Numbered from the stretch's first letter, positions 1 through 10,772 are shown. The stretch is DNA of 22,064 nt from an uncultured Oscillospiraceae bacterium (GCA_934589665.1 CAKTOJ010000018.1:1-22064), one strand, 5' to 3'. The notes: generated by a model from the sequence alone, not told the origin. Numbers and translations are program-made.

Positions 1-1413
1 GAGTATCAGGCGCGGGCGCACCGCCACGCCATCGAGATGTTCGGCGAAACGCAGGTGTTCCGCGCGGGCACCATCGGTACGCTGGCGGAAAAGACCGCCT
101 ATGGCTACGTCAAAAAATATCTGGAGGAGAATGGCATTCAGGCCGGCAATGCCGAGATCGACCGCCTGACGGCGGGCTGTGTCGGCGTGCGCCGCACGAC
201 CGGTCAGCACCCCGGCGGTCTGGTCGTTGTGCCGGATGATCTGGAAATCGAGGATTTCTGCCCCGTCCAGCACCCTGCCGACGCAGAGGACAGCGATACC
301 ATCACGACCCACTTCGAATACCACTGCATGGAGGATAACCTCCTCAAGCTGGATATGCTCGGCCACGATGACCCCACGATGATCCGCATGCTTGAGGACC
401 TCACGGGCGTGAATGCCCGCGCGATCCCGCTTGATGATCCGGACACCATGTCCATTTTCACCTCGTCGAAGGTGCTCGGCTTTGAAAATGACGAGCTGCT
501 CGGTCCCACCGGCGCGGTCGCCATCCCGGAGTTCAATACGCGCTTTACGCGCCAGATGCTCATTGATACCCAGCCCAAGGACTTCAACACCCTCGTGCGC
601 CTGTCCGGCTTTTCACACGGCACCGATGTGTGGCTCGGCAATGCGCGTGAGCTGATCGTCAGCGGCACGGCCAGCGTTCTGGAAACGGTCGGCTGCCGAG
701 ACGATATCATGCTCTACCTCATTTCGATGGGACTTGACCCGAAGATGAGCTTCAAGATCATGGAGGCCGTGCGTAAAGGCAAGGTCAAAAAGGGTAAGGC
801 CGACGATTGGCCGATGTGGGTGGAGCAGATGAAGGAGCACGACGTGCCGGAATGGTACATCGAATCTCTTTCCAAGATCGGCTACCTCTTCCCGAAGGCG
901 CACGCGGTCGCATACGTTATGATGGCGTTCCGCATCGCGTGGTTCAAGGTGCACGAGCCGCTGGCGTTCTATGCGACGTTCTTCACCGTGCGCGCCAAAG
1001 CGTTCGATGCGGAATACTGCTGCTCGGGTGAGGATGCGGTTAAGCGCAAAATCCGTGAGATCGAGAACAACAAGGACGCCTCCGCCGTCGAGCAGGATCT
1101 GATGACGACGCTGGAGGTCTGCTACGAGTTTTACCGCCGCGGCTTCCACTTCGACACCATCGACATCTACCGCTCCGAGGCGACGAAGTTTGTCGTCACG
1201 GACGGCGGACTGCTGCCGCCGTTCACCTCGGTGCACGGTCTCGGCGAGGCCGCGGCACTTGACACGGTGGAAAAGCGCAAGGGAAAGAGCTTCATTTCCG
1301 TGGAGGAATTTGCCATGTGCTGCAATAAGCTCTCGAAAACGCATATCGAGCAGCTACGCGCGCTCGGCTCGTTCGCCGGCATGGCGGACACCAGCCAGAT
1401 GACGCTGTTTTAA
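1..1413 (+). CDS. polC: DNA polymerase III alpha subunit PolC, C-terminal part (5' truncated by window)
   Basis: PolC is the replicative DNA polymerase of low-GC Gram-positive bacteria. The frame is open from base 1, so about 470 C-terminal residues are present of a protein that is usually about 1,400 residues long. The segment with LKLDMLGHDD (about bases 340-370) corresponds to the PolC palm region that holds a catalytic aspartate. Further on are the FPKAHAVAYVMMAFR stretch and the typical short tail ending in TLF, which resembles the beta-clamp binding end of PolC proteins. The N-terminal OB, exonuclease and PHP domains lie outside the window. A strong hairpin follows the TAA stop within four bases, so polC ends its transcription unit. 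Nothing looks broken. The identification is secure from the conserved blocks; the domain assignment rests on family knowledge. Confidence 0.96.
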   Translation, partial: EYQARAHRHAIEMFGETQVFRAGTIGTLAEKTAYGYVKKYLEENGIQAGNAEIDRLTAGCVGVRRTTGQHPGGLVVVPDDLEIEDFCPVQHPADAEDSDTITTHFEYHCMEDNLLKLDMLGHDDPTMIRMLEDLTGVNARAIPLDDPDTMSIFTSSKVLGFENDELLGPTGAVAIPEFNTRFTRQMLIDTQPKDFNTLVRLSGFSHGTDVWLGNARELIVSGTASVLETVGCRDDIMLYLISMGLDPKMSFKIMEAVRKGKVKKGKADDWPMWVEQMKEHDVPEWYIESLSKIGYLFPKAHAVAYVMMAFRIAWFKVHEPLAFYATFFTVRAKAFDAEYCCSGEDAVKRKIREIENNKDASAVEQDLMTTLEVCYEFYRRGFHFDTIDIYRSEATKFVVTDGGLLPPFTSVHGLGEAAALDTVEKRKGKSFISVEEFAMCCNKLSKTHIEQLRALGSFAGMADTSQMTLF

Positions 1414-1416
1414 TAA

Positions 1417-1452
1417 AAGAGGACGGCTCCCGCAGGAGCCGTCCTCTTTATT
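1417..1452 (+). terminator. Rho-independent terminator of polC
   Basis: A perfect 14-bp stem (1417-1430 with 1435-1448) encloses a CGCA loop and is followed by a T-rich stretch (TATTTAATTTAT). It begins three bases after the polC stop codon. Confidence 0.9.
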
Positions 1453-1465
1453 TAATTTATATTTG

Positions 1466-1500
1466 AAAAAACGAAAGGGCAGAGGCTTAGCCTCTGCCCT
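1466..1500 (-). terminator. Rho-independent terminator of asnA
   Basis: An 11-bp perfect stem (1490-1500 with 1476-1486) has a 3-base loop. Read on the minus strand it is followed by TTCGTTTTTT. It lies 17 bases beyond the asnA stop and stands back to back with the polC terminator. Confidence 0.88.
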
Positions 1501-1516
1501 GAGAAAAAGTGCACTA

Positions 1517-2524
1517 TTACAGAAGCAGGATGCCGGCCTGCTCGCAGGTTTTGAGCGTTTCCTCATCCCAGAGGCTGACCTGCACCTCACCGATGTGCGC
1601 GGTGCCGATGAGCAGCATGCACAGACGGCTCTGGCCGATGCCGCCGCCCATGGTCAGGGGCAGCTCGCCGGCGAGCAGCAGCTTGTGGAAGGGGAGAGAG
1701 CGGCGGTCGTCGCAGCCGGCAATGGTCAGCTGCCGGTCAAGAGAGGCGGGATCGACGCGGATACCCATAGACGAGATCTCGAACGAGCGGCCGAGCACAT
1801 CGTTCCAGAACAGCAGGTCGCCGTTGAGCGCCCAGTCGTCATAGTCGGGAGCGCGGCCGTCGTGCTTGATCCCGGAGCGGAGCACGTTGCCGATCTGCAT
1901 CAGGAACACGGTGCCGTGCTCGCGGCAGATGGCATCCTCACGCTGCTTGGGCGTCAGCTCAGGGTAGAGATCCTCCAGCTCCTGCGTGGTGATGAAATAC
2001 ACCTCGCGGGAGAGCTGGGTGTGCAGGCTCGGAAAAGCGATACCCAGCGCATCGTTCGTTTCGGCAATGGCGCCGACAATGTCGCGTACCGTGCGCTTGA
2101 GATAGGCGACATTGCGGTCGGAGATGTCAATGACCTTTTCCCAGTCCCACTGGTCAACGTAAACGGAGTGAATATTGTCCAGCTCCTCGTCGCGGCGGAT
2201 GGCGTTCATATCGGTGAAGAGGCCCTTGCCGACATTGAACTGATAGCGCTTGAGGGCCAGACGCTTCCACTTTGCAAGGCTCTGCACGACCTGCGCATTC
2301 TTGCCGACGTCGGGAATATCAAAGCTGACGGGACGCTCCACTCCGTTGAGGTTGTCGTTCAGACCGGAGTTTTCCTCTACGAAAAGAGGCGCGGAAACGC
2401 GGCGCAGATTCAGCGCGTTGCTCAGGTTGACCTGAAAATTGCTCTTGATGAATTCAATGGCGCGCTGCATCTCATAGACGCTCAGCGGCGTATGGTACGA
2501 GGCAGGAATATAGGTCTTGCTCAT
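1517..2524 (-). CDS. asnA: Aspartate--ammonia ligase (asparagine synthetase A)
   Basis: AsnA makes asparagine from aspartate, ammonia and ATP in the cytoplasm. It belongs to the class II aminoacyl-tRNA synthetase fold. The 335-residue product matches the usual length of about 330. It starts with the family's N-terminal region (YIPASYHTPLSVYEMQ) and carries the SVYVDQWDWEKVI block, the FITTQELEDLYP block and a C-terminal GGGIGQSR motif, which is the ATP-binding motif 3 of the fold. The ATG is preceded by AAGGAG (2535-2540 on the plus strand) about 10 bases upstream. It is a single-gene unit: it has its own sigma-A promoter about 60 bases upstream and its own terminator. The leader of about 50 bases is too short for a T-box, so no amino-acid riboswitch is evident. 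Confidence 0.96.
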   Translation of the reverse strand: MSKTYIPASYHTPLSVYEMQRAIEFIKSNFQVNLSNALNLRRVSAPLFVEENSGLNDNLNGVERPVSFDIPDVGKNAQVVQSLAKWKRLALKRYQFNVGKGLFTDMNAIRRDEELDNIHSVYVDQWDWEKVIDISDRNVAYLKRTVRDIVGAIAETNDALGIAFPSLHTQLSREVYFITTQELEDLYPELTPKQREDAICREHGTVFLMQIGNVLRSGIKHDGRAPDYDDWALNGDLLFWNDVLGRSFEISSMGIRVDPASLDRQLTIAGCDDRRSLPFHKLLLAGELPLTMGGGIGQSRLCMLLIGTAHIGEVQVSLWDEETLKTCEQAGILLL

Positions 2525-2582
2525 TGCCGATTCACTCCTTATGGTTTTTCAAAACTGAATGCTCTCCAGAAAAGACATTCGT

Positions 2583-2611
2583 ATTATAGCCTGAGCTATC
2601 GATAAGTTCAA
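2583..2611 (-). promoter_or_regulatory. Sigma-A promoter of asnA
   Basis: On the minus strand the -35 is TTGAAC (2606-2611) and the -10 is TATAAT (2583-2588), with an exact 17-base spacer. Transcription would start about 50 bases before the asnA start codon. Confidence 0.85.
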
Positions 2612-2807
2612 TAGAAAAAATATCTGGAATTATAGAATGAATAGAACCGCTTGTTGACATTTCCGATGCCGGCGGCGCGTGATATCAGCGGCGCTGCCGG
2701 GTGCGGCAGGCTCGTCTGTTCCGCGGGTGTGAAAAAAGAGAAAAATTTGGAAAATAAGGGAACAAAAGCGCCTGACAGATCGTCTTATCTACAGCAGCAA
2801 AAACCGG

Positions 2808-2831
2808 TTACAATTTGTAGCCAAATTGTAA
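2808..2831. repeat. Perfect palindrome, possible operator of the efflux operon
   Basis: The half-sites TTACAATTTG (2808-2817) and CAAATTGTAA (2822-2831) are exact inverted copies around a 4-base centre. The symmetry and AT-rich arms are typical of binding sites for dimeric regulators such as TetR or MarR family members. It lies about 35 bases upstream of a possible -10 element. There is no regulator gene next to it in this window. An operator role is inferred. Confidence 0.6.
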
Positions 2832-2841
2832 TCAAATCGCA

Positions 2842-2870
2842 AAGACTTTTTAAGAAACCTGTGCTACACT
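2842..2870 (+). promoter_or_regulatory. Possible promoter of the adaptor-ABC-SLH operon
   Basis: An extended -10 (TG, one base, TACACT at 2865-2870) is visible. The -35 region 17 bases upstream (AAGACT) is poor, which would fit a promoter needing an activator. The -10 overlaps one arm of a second small palindrome, TACACT-N6-AGTGTA (2865-2882), and a tandem repeat of TGTATGAAG (2870-2878 and 2879-2887). Confidence 0.4.
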
Positions 2871-2923
2871 GTATGAAGTGTATGAAGCACATGGCAAAAT
2901 CCGGGAAAGGAAGATCAGCAATT

Positions 2924-4623
2924 ATGGAACAGACAATGGAACCCGCCGCGCAGACGACGCCGGCAGAAAAAGCCGTCGAGACGCCGGCAGCGCCCACGGG
3001 GATGCCGAGCGCTCCGACGCCGCCAAAGACGAAGAAAAAGCGTAAAAAGACCGTGCGGCGTGTGATCGCCGCTGTTCTGGTGGCCGCGATCGGCTTCGGC
3101 TTTTACCGCTTTAAGAGCGGAAAGAACGGCGGCAGCACGCAGATCGTGACCGATGTTGTGCAGTATGGCTCGATCACCTCCGTGGTGGAGGGCAGCGGCA
3201 TGACCAAGGCGAAAAACAGCGAGACAATCACCCTTACCACGGCCGGCACAGTGCTCGATGTCTTTGTGACCGAGGGAGAGCAGGTCGAGGCGGGCGAGCC
3301 GCTGTTTACCATTGATTCCCCGAACGCCGAGTCCGAGGTGAAAAAGGCCCGCGAGCAGGTTGACGGCTACACCAAGCAGATCTCGGAGAAGAACAAGAAT
3401 CTCAGCAGTCTGAACATGACCGCGCCGTACACCGGCAAGCTGATCGACACCGTGAAGCTGACCGTGGGCGAGGAGTATGCAGGCGGCAAGGTCGCAACGC
3501 TGGTGGACGACACCCGCATGCGTCTGACGGAGTATTACAGCTACGCCTACGAGAAGGACTTTTATGTCGGCCAGACGGTCAACGTCTCGGTCCCCAGCCT
3601 GATGAGCAATCTCACTGGCACGGTCGAGGCGATCCACAAGGTCAGCTACATCACGCCCGAGGGCTCCAAGCTCTTCTCGGTCGATATCGTGGTCGATAAT
3701 CCGGGCGTGCTCGCCAAGGATATGGCGGCCTCCGCCACGGTGACGGTGAACGGCGAAACGGTCTATCCCTATCAGATGAGCGATGAAAAGTCGACCGTCG
3801 GCCGCTTCGACTATTACCGCACGAGCGACCTGACCGTGACCGGCAGCGGCACGGTGCTCTACACGGGTCTGCTCGATTATCTGAGCGTTACCGCCGGTCA
3901 GCAGCTGCTCCACATTGATGCGGAGAGCAGTGAGAACGAGCTCTTTGACCTTCAGAAGAACCTTGAGGAAGCGCAGAAAACGCTGGAGACGGCGGAGAAG
4001 AATCTGGCCAACTGCAACGCGGTCGCGCCTATCTCCGGCATGGTCATCGGCCTGAGCATCAACCCCGGCGACGAGATCGCCTCCGGCACCAGCATAGTGA
4101 GCATTTCCGATACCAGTCAGGTCATCGTCAACGCGACGGTCGATGAGCGCAACGTCAGCTACCTCAAGAAGGGCATGGGCGTCAACCTTGACCAGTGGGG
4201 CAATTCCGCCTACGGCGAGATCAGCTCCATCAGTCTCTCGAGCAGCGTCAACAACGGCGTGGCGACCTATCCGTTCGTCATCACGGCGGACAACAGCGAG
4301 GGTACGCTCCAGATCAACAGCTACATAAATTATAATCTGACCGCCAGCCAGAGCGACAACTGCCTTGTCCTGCCGATTCAGGCGGTGCGCACGGTCGGTC
4401 TGGAGGACGGCACGAGCGCGACGGTCGTCTACATCAAGGCGGACAGCGCCCCGGACGACATGATCGAGGTCCCGTACATGGACGAGGAGATCCCCGACGG
4501 CTTCTATCCCGTCAAGGTTGAGATCGGTATTCAGGATAATTACAATGTCGAGATCAAGTCCGGCGTGGAGGAGGGCACCGAGGTCTTTACGCAGATCATG
4601 TCCGACCAGGTGTCCAGTTGGTG

Positions 4624-4624
<1 letters not shown>
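2924..4624 (+). CDS. MacA/HlyD-type efflux adaptor (periplasmic-adaptor family) with duplicated core
   Basis: The 566-residue membrane-anchored adaptor pairs with the ABC transporter encoded next. The ATG at 2924 is chosen because it follows GGGAAAGGAAG; in-frame codons back to 2651 lack such a site. Residues 1-34 are rich in proline and alanine, 35-46 are strongly basic, and 47-61 form one transmembrane helix. Outside the membrane there seem to be two barrel-sandwich (lipoyl-like) units. The first has strands at 109-132 and 167-195. The second has strands at 309-332 and 368-396, with a heptad-like helix at 336-364 between them. Beta-rich domains follow each. Typical MacA proteins have one such unit and 370-400 residues, so the length fits an internal duplication. 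In a cell without a known outer membrane, the adaptor presumably works in the wall zone. The stop overlaps the ATPase start. Confidence 0.88.
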
Positions 4625-6581
<1,957 letters not shown>

Positions 6582-6595
6582 GAGGAGAAATGAAC

Positions 6596-8554
6596 ATGAA
6601 AAAAAGAGTACTTTCCGCGCTGCTCGTCCTTGTGCTGGTGCTGTCCACGGTGACGCTTCCGGCCATGGCGGCGGACAGCTTTTCCGACATCTCGGATAAG
6701 AACACAGCGCGAAACGTGGAGGTCCTGCGCCTGCTGGGTGTGGTGAACGGCACGGGCGGCGGCAGCTTCAATCCCGGCGGCCAGCTCACCCGCGCGGAGT
6801 TCTGCAAGATGGCGGTCGTGCTGATGGGGAAGGGCGACGACGCGCAGGCTTATCAGACCATGACGATTTTCCCCGATGTGCGCGCAAGCCACTGGGCGGC
6901 GGGGTATGTCAACCTCGCCGTGCGCCAGACCAGCCCGAAGCTGATCGCCGGCCAGCCGGACGGAACCTTCCAGCCGGACCGCGCCATCACCTACGGCGAA
7001 GCCGTGACGATTCTCATGCGCCTGCTCGGCTACAGCAATGAGGATGGCGGCGGCGTCTGGCCCGACGGCTTCATCAATCTGGCCAAGGCCAAGAATGTGA
7101 CAAAGGGCATCTCCCTCGGCGGCAGCGCGGCAATCTCCCGTGCACAGGCGGCGCAGCTTTTCGTCAATGTGCTCGGCGCGGAGAAGAAGGAGGGCGGCAC
7201 CTACACACCCGCGAACTGCACGCGGGAGGACAAGGAGGTCACGCTCGTCTCACTCAACGGCAACACGCTGCGCGTTTCCGGCGGCAGCCAGACCAAGTAT
7301 GATCTGGTGCGTCCGAGCAGCTCCTCCGCACTCAACGGCCTCAAGGGTCATCTGCTGCTCGATAAGGACGGTAAGGTGCTGACCTTTGTTCCAACGACCA
7401 GCGGCTCCACCGGCACGGCTGTAAGCAATGCGGCGGTCATTCTCTCCGCCGATAAATCCACGGACGGCCTGAGCGCGCTTGCCGGCGGACGGACGGACTT
7501 CTCCGTTTACCGCAACGGTCTGGCCTCCTCGGTCTCCGCCCTGCGCCGGTACGATGTTGTGACCTACGACGCCTCGACCAACACCATGTACGCCTGCGAC
7601 ACGCGCGTGGCGATCTACTATGAATCCTGCGATCCCTCGCCGAGCGCGCCGAACAGCATCACGGTGCTCAACGGCACGGAGTTCTCCGTTCTTCCCACGG
7701 CACAGGAGAGCCTGAGCGGCTTCAAGCCCGGCAAGACCATGATCCTCCTGCTCACGAGCGACGGCTCCGTGGCTGGCGCAGTGGATTCCGACAGCTCGGC
7801 CCGCGCGAACGCGGTCGGCATCGTGGACTCCACCGGCAAGCTTCAGATGTTCTGCGGCAGCACCATGGTCGAGATCAGCGGCTCTTACTCCGATTACAGC
7901 GGCAAGCTTGTGAGCATCTCCAGCGCAAAGGATAAGTCCGTCAGCCTGTCGGCAAAGTCCGGCGGCGCGAGCGGCGATTTGAATGTGCGCGAGGGAACGC
8001 TCGGCGGGAAGCGGGTTGCGGGTAATGTGCTCGTCTATGACGACGGCGAGCTCAAGAGTCTCTTCGAGCTGACTGAGATCATCATTCCGGAGGATCAGAT
8101 CGCCTACGTCCGCACCAATTCCAGCGGCGAGATCGACCTGATCGCGATCAGCAGCGCTGACGGCACGGTGAAGTATGGCCGTGCTACAGTCGATGCGAAT
8201 GACACAACGACTACGATCACGGTCGACTGCGGCGGCACGACATATTCGTATAAGGCCTATTATGCGGTCAAGACCGGCGACTTCGTTGCCTTCCAGGAGA
8301 ATGGCGAGCGCTTTACGCAGATGTCGGCGATCGACTCGATCGGCAAGGTCTCCCGCTCCGCGTGGGTCGGTACGACGGCTGTCAACTACGGCGGTACGAC
8401 CTACAGCGTGCCTTCCAGTGTCCTGATCTGGAACCGCGATACCAAGTCGTGGTTCACCGGTGACGATGCGGTCGAGGAGGCCATCGCCTACGGCGGCACG
8501 ATGAACCTTTACGTGAAAAACGGCATTGTCCGTGCGATCGAGGTCGTCGGCTGA
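6596..8554 (+). CDS. Secreted S-layer homology (SLH) domain protein
   Basis: The 652-residue product has a clear signal peptide (MKKR followed by a long Leu/Val run, likely cleavage after AMA, about residue 25). Three SLH domains follow at roughly residues 28-80, 88-147 and 150-200; the first two carry the typical motifs GGQLTRAEF and PDRAITYGEA, the third is degenerate. SLH domains bind pyruvylated secondary wall polymers, so the protein should sit on the cell wall. The remaining 450 residues are rich in Ser, Gly, Thr and Val, look beta-structured, and match no family I recognise. The ATG at 6596 is chosen because GAGGAG (6582-6587) lies 8 bases upstream; ATGs at 6578 and 6590 are too close. 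The gene follows the permease after 14 bases with no terminator, so it belongs to the transport operon. Confidence 0.9.
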   Translation: MKKRVLSALLVLVLVLSTVTLPAMAADSFSDISDKNTARNVEVLRLLGVVNGTGGGSFNPGGQLTRAEFCKMAVVLMGKGDDAQAYQTMTIFPDVRASHWAAGYVNLAVRQTSPKLIAGQPDGTFQPDRAITYGEAVTILMRLLGYSNEDGGGVWPDGFINLAKAKNVTKGISLGGSAAISRAQAAQLFVNVLGAEKKEGGTYTPANCTREDKEVTLVSLNGNTLRVSGGSQTKYDLVRPSSSSALNGLKGHLLLDKDGKVLTFVPTTSGSTGTAVSNAAVILSADKSTDGLSALAGGRTDFSVYRNGLASSVSALRRYDVVTYDASTNTMYACDTRVAIYYESCDPSPSAPNSITVLNGTEFSVLPTAQESLSGFKPGKTMILLLTSDGSVAGAVDSDSSARANAVGIVDSTGKLQMFCGSTMVEISGSYSDYSGKLVSISSAKDKSVSLSAKSGGASGDLNVREGTLGGKRVAGNVLVYDDGELKSLFELTEIIIPEDQIAYVRTNSSGEIDLIAISSADGTVKYGRATVDANDTTTTITVDCGGTTYSYKAYYAVKTGDFVAFQENGERFTQMSAIDSIGKVSRSAWVGTTAVNYGGTTYSVPSSVLIWNRDTKSWFTGDDAVEEAIAYGGTMNLYVKNGIVRAIEVVG

Positions 8555-8573
8555 GGCCGGAGCAAGCACATAG

Positions 8574-8609
8574 AAAAAATCCCCGCTGCGAAAGCAGCGG
8601 GGATTTTTT
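8574..8609. terminator. Bidirectional terminator between the SLH gene and the SpoIIM-family gene
   Basis: A 16-bp perfect stem (8574-8589 with 8594-8609) with a GAAA loop has an A-run on the left arm and a T-run on the right, so it can stop transcription from both sides. It sits 20 bases after the SLH gene and 15 bases beyond the minus-strand gene. Confidence 0.92.
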
Positions 8610-8623
8610 GCGCTTGATACCGG

Positions 8624-9247
8624 TCAGGCGACCAGAGAAAGAAGCTGCGGCGTAACATATGCCTCGATGAGCGCGGCAAGCGCCAGCAGCGGCAGGATCA
8701 CCCAGAGAAACAGCGTGGAAATCTGCGCGAGCACCGGAATGAGCCGAATATCCTTATTGCCGCGCACGCGCGCGGTCGTGCAGGAGCAGAGGTACAGCCC
8801 TGCGGCGCAGAAGAGCACAAGCGTCGGCAGCTCGACCACACCGTGCGGCAGGATGCCGGCAAGATAAGCGGCGAGGCTGGTTCCACCGTGGACGTAATAG
8901 GCGCCCACCGCGCCGACAACAAAAAAGTTGAAGCCGAGCGAGAAAACGGAAAGGTAGGCAAAGGGAACAAGACCCCAGAGGATCGCGGAGAAGGCCGCCG
9001 TCACATTGTTGAGGAACAGCGCGGTAGCGACATTTTTTGCGTCGGCCGAGGTCAGCGCGTCAAGATCGACCGCCTGCGTGAAAAAGCGGAGAATGTTTTC
9101 CGCTACCTGCGGGAAAAACCACGCCGAGACAGCTCCGGCCAGCAGCAGAACGGGGGCAATGATGGCGGCGCGCCGCACCTCCTCGCCGTAGCCGCCGCGC
9201 CACAGCCCGACGAGCGTGCGGCGCAGGGATGCGTTCAGGCTGTTCAT
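8624..9247 (-). CDS. SpoIIM family (DUF95) membrane protein
   Basis: This 207-residue integral membrane protein has about five hydrophobic segments (near 27-46, 80-103, 104-124, 134-155 and 172-195). The family hallmarks are LFLNN before the second segment, the LPHGVVELP motif in the loop before the fourth, and a C-terminal EAYVTPQLL end that resembles the tail of Bacillus SpoIIM. SpoIIM itself is a septal membrane protein needed for engulfment, but DUF95 proteins also occur in non-sporulating organisms, so a sporulation role is not certain. The start codon overlaps the gltX stop as TGATG, and the transcript starts from the vegetative-type gltX promoter. That argues against strict sporulation-specific expression, unless an internal promoter exists in gltX. 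Confidence 0.85.
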   Translation of the reverse strand: MNSLNASLRRTLVGLWRGGYGEEVRRAAIIAPVLLLAGAVSAWFFPQVAENILRFFTQAVDLDALTSADAKNVATALFLNNVTAAFSAILWGLVPFAYLSVFSLGFNFFVVGAVGAYYVHGGTSLAAYLAGILPHGVVELPTLVLFCAAGLYLCSCTTARVRGNKDIRLIPVLAQISTLFLWVILPLLALAALIEAYVTPQLLSLVA

Positions 9248-10734
9248 CAGGAGAGCTTTTCGATGCCGAGCTTCATGCGGCGGATCGTCTCGTCTTTGCC
9301 GAGAATCTTGCAGATCTCGACCGCGCCGCCGGGCGTGACAAGCTTACCGGCGCAGGCGATGCGCAGCGGCCACATGAGCGTAGCGTTCTTCACGCCCAGC
9401 TCTCCGGCGAAGGTGATAAGCATATCGTGGATGCCGTCGGTCGACCAGTCGGTCAGCGCCTCAAGCTTCGGCAGGACCTTTTGCAGCATATCGAGCGACA
9501 CCGCCGCATCGGTCTTGGACTTCTTATTCGTGTAGAAGGACAGGTCATAGTCGGGAAGAGCGTCGAAGAAATCGACCTTTTCCGGAATGTCTGTGAGCTT
9601 TTCGCAGCGGGCCTGCAAGAGAGAGGCGATCTCAAAGACAGAGTAGGCCTCGTTCTTCACCGCCTGACGGATGAACGGCTCAGCTGCTTTGGCAAAGTCC
9701 TCGGGTGCCATATTGCGGATGTAGTTGGCGTTGAAATACGTCAGCTTTTCGATGTCAAAAATGGCGGGGGACTTGGAGATGCCTGCGATGTCAAACGCCT
9801 CGGCCAGCTCGGAGAGCGAGAAGAACTCCTGCTCGGCTCTTTCGCCGCGCGGCGACCAGCCGAGCAGCGCGACATAGTTCAAAATGGCAGGGGTCAGGAA
9901 GCCCTGCGCCTTGAGGTCCTCATAGCTCGGGTCGCCGTGGCGCTTGGACATTTTGTGCTGCGCGTCGCGCATGACGGGGGAGCAGTGGACGTAGGTCGGG
10001 ACCTCCCAGCCGAACGCCTCATAGAGGAGATTGTATTTCGGGGCGGAGGAGAGATACTCGCTGCCGCGGACGACATGGGTGATGCCCATGAGGTGGTCGT
10101 CAATGACGTTGGCAAAGTTGTAGGTCGGCAGACCGTCGCGCTTCAAGAGCACCTGATCGTCAAGCGTCTTGTTCTCCACCGTGATGTCGCCGAAAATGGC
10201 GTCGTGGAACGTGGTCGTTCCGTCCTTCGGAATGCGCTGGCGGATGACATAGGGCTCGCCTGCGGCCACGCGGGCTTTGGCCTCCTCGAGCGGTAGATCG
10301 CGGCAGGGATCGTCCGCGCGGTCGAACTCGCCGGAATCCTCGGCGCTCTCAGTCTTTTCGCAGAAGCAGTAGTACGCGCCGCCGCGTTCGACGAGCAGCT
10401 CGGCGTATTTGCCGTAGGTATCGCGGCGCTCAGACTGAATGTAGGGAGCGACGGGGCCGCCGACGTCGGGGCCTTCGTCGTGGTCGAGCCCGCACTCAGC
10501 CATCGTGCGGTAAATGACGTCGGTTGCGCCCTCGATGAGACGGCCCTGATCGGTGTCCTCAATGCGGAGGATGAATGTGCCGCCCGCGTTGCGCGCGATC
10601 AGCCAGGTGTAAAGAGCGGTGCGCAGGTTGCCGACGTGCATATAGCCGGTGGGGGAAGGGGCGAAGCGCGTGCGGACCTTGCCGTGCGGGATCTTCGCCT
10701 CCATATCGCTGAAATATGTCATATCCAGAGACAT
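9247..10734 (-). CDS. gltX: Glutamyl-tRNA synthetase
   Basis: This class I aminoacyl-tRNA synthetase attaches glutamate to tRNA-Glu, and often to tRNA-Gln in bacteria that use the amidotransferase route. The 495-residue protein has FAPSPTGYMHVGNLRTAL, with HVGN (33-36) as its HIGH motif, the LRIEDTD motif, and KMSKRHGD (261-268) as its KMSKS motif. The C-terminal anticodon-binding helices follow. The ATG is preceded by AGGAGG (CCTCCT at 10742-10747 on the plus strand) with a 7-base gap. The gene has its own sigma-A promoter and is translationally coupled to the SpoIIM-family gene downstream. No T-box is present in its short leader. Confidence 0.97.
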   Translation of the reverse strand: MSLDMTYFSDMEAKIPHGKVRTRFAPSPTGYMHVGNLRTALYTWLIARNAGGTFILRIEDTDQGRLIEGATDVIYRTMAECGLDHDEGPDVGGPVAPYIQSERRDTYGKYAELLVERGGAYYCFCEKTESAEDSGEFDRADDPCRDLPLEEAKARVAAGEPYVIRQRIPKDGTTTFHDAIFGDITVENKTLDDQVLLKRDGLPTYNFANVIDDHLMGITHVVRGSEYLSSAPKYNLLYEAFGWEVPTYVHCSPVMRDAQHKMSKRHGDPSYEDLKAQGFLTPAILNYVALLGWSPRGERAEQEFFSLSELAEAFDIAGISKSPAIFDIEKLTYFNANYIRNMAPEDFAKAAEPFIRQAVKNEAYSVFEIASLLQARCEKLTDIPEKVDFFDALPDYDLSFYTNKKSKTDAAVSLDMLQKVLPKLEALTDWSTDGIHDMLITFAGELGVKNATLMWPLRIACAGKLVTPGGAVEICKILGKDETIRRMKLGIEKLS

Positions 10735-10772
10735 AGGATGACCTCCTAAAGTTATAAATTTCAGTGTTCTTC

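Larger units (their letters stand above)
2612..2923. other. Intergenic region upstream of the efflux operon
   Basis: This stretch has no convincing gene. An open frame runs through it in phase with the adaptor gene (ATG near 2682 region, first start-type codon at 2651), but it has no ribosome binding site and its predicted peptide does not resemble a protein family. The 3' half is AT-rich, unlike the coding regions, and contains two palindromes and a possible extended -10 promoter, listed separately. The 5' part (about 2660-2800) shows nothing I can interpret. Confidence 0.6.

Noticed and set aside
1463..2605. Long plus-strand open frame (380 codons) opposite asnA
   Set aside because: It is antisense to a clear AsnA, runs through the asnA terminator and promoter, and its residues show no family pattern.
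2654..2685. TTGACA as a -35 for the efflux operon
   Set aside because: No acceptable -10 at 16-18 bases. The nearest (TGATAT) is at 20 bases and would leave a leader of over 200 bases.
2651..2923. N-terminal extension of the adaptor frame
   Set aside because: The extension has no ribosome site, contains promoter-like and palindromic DNA, and its peptide is unlike a signal or known domain.
2915..3913. Minus-strand open frame opposite the adaptor gene
   Set aside because: Antisense shadow; no ribosome site, and the plus-strand frame has clear adaptor domains.
7250..8569. Long minus-strand open frame (439 codons) opposite the SLH gene
   Set aside because: It is a shadow of the strongly biased, GC-rich plus-strand gene. 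It has no ribosome site or recognisable protein, while the plus strand encodes a signal peptide and SLH domains.
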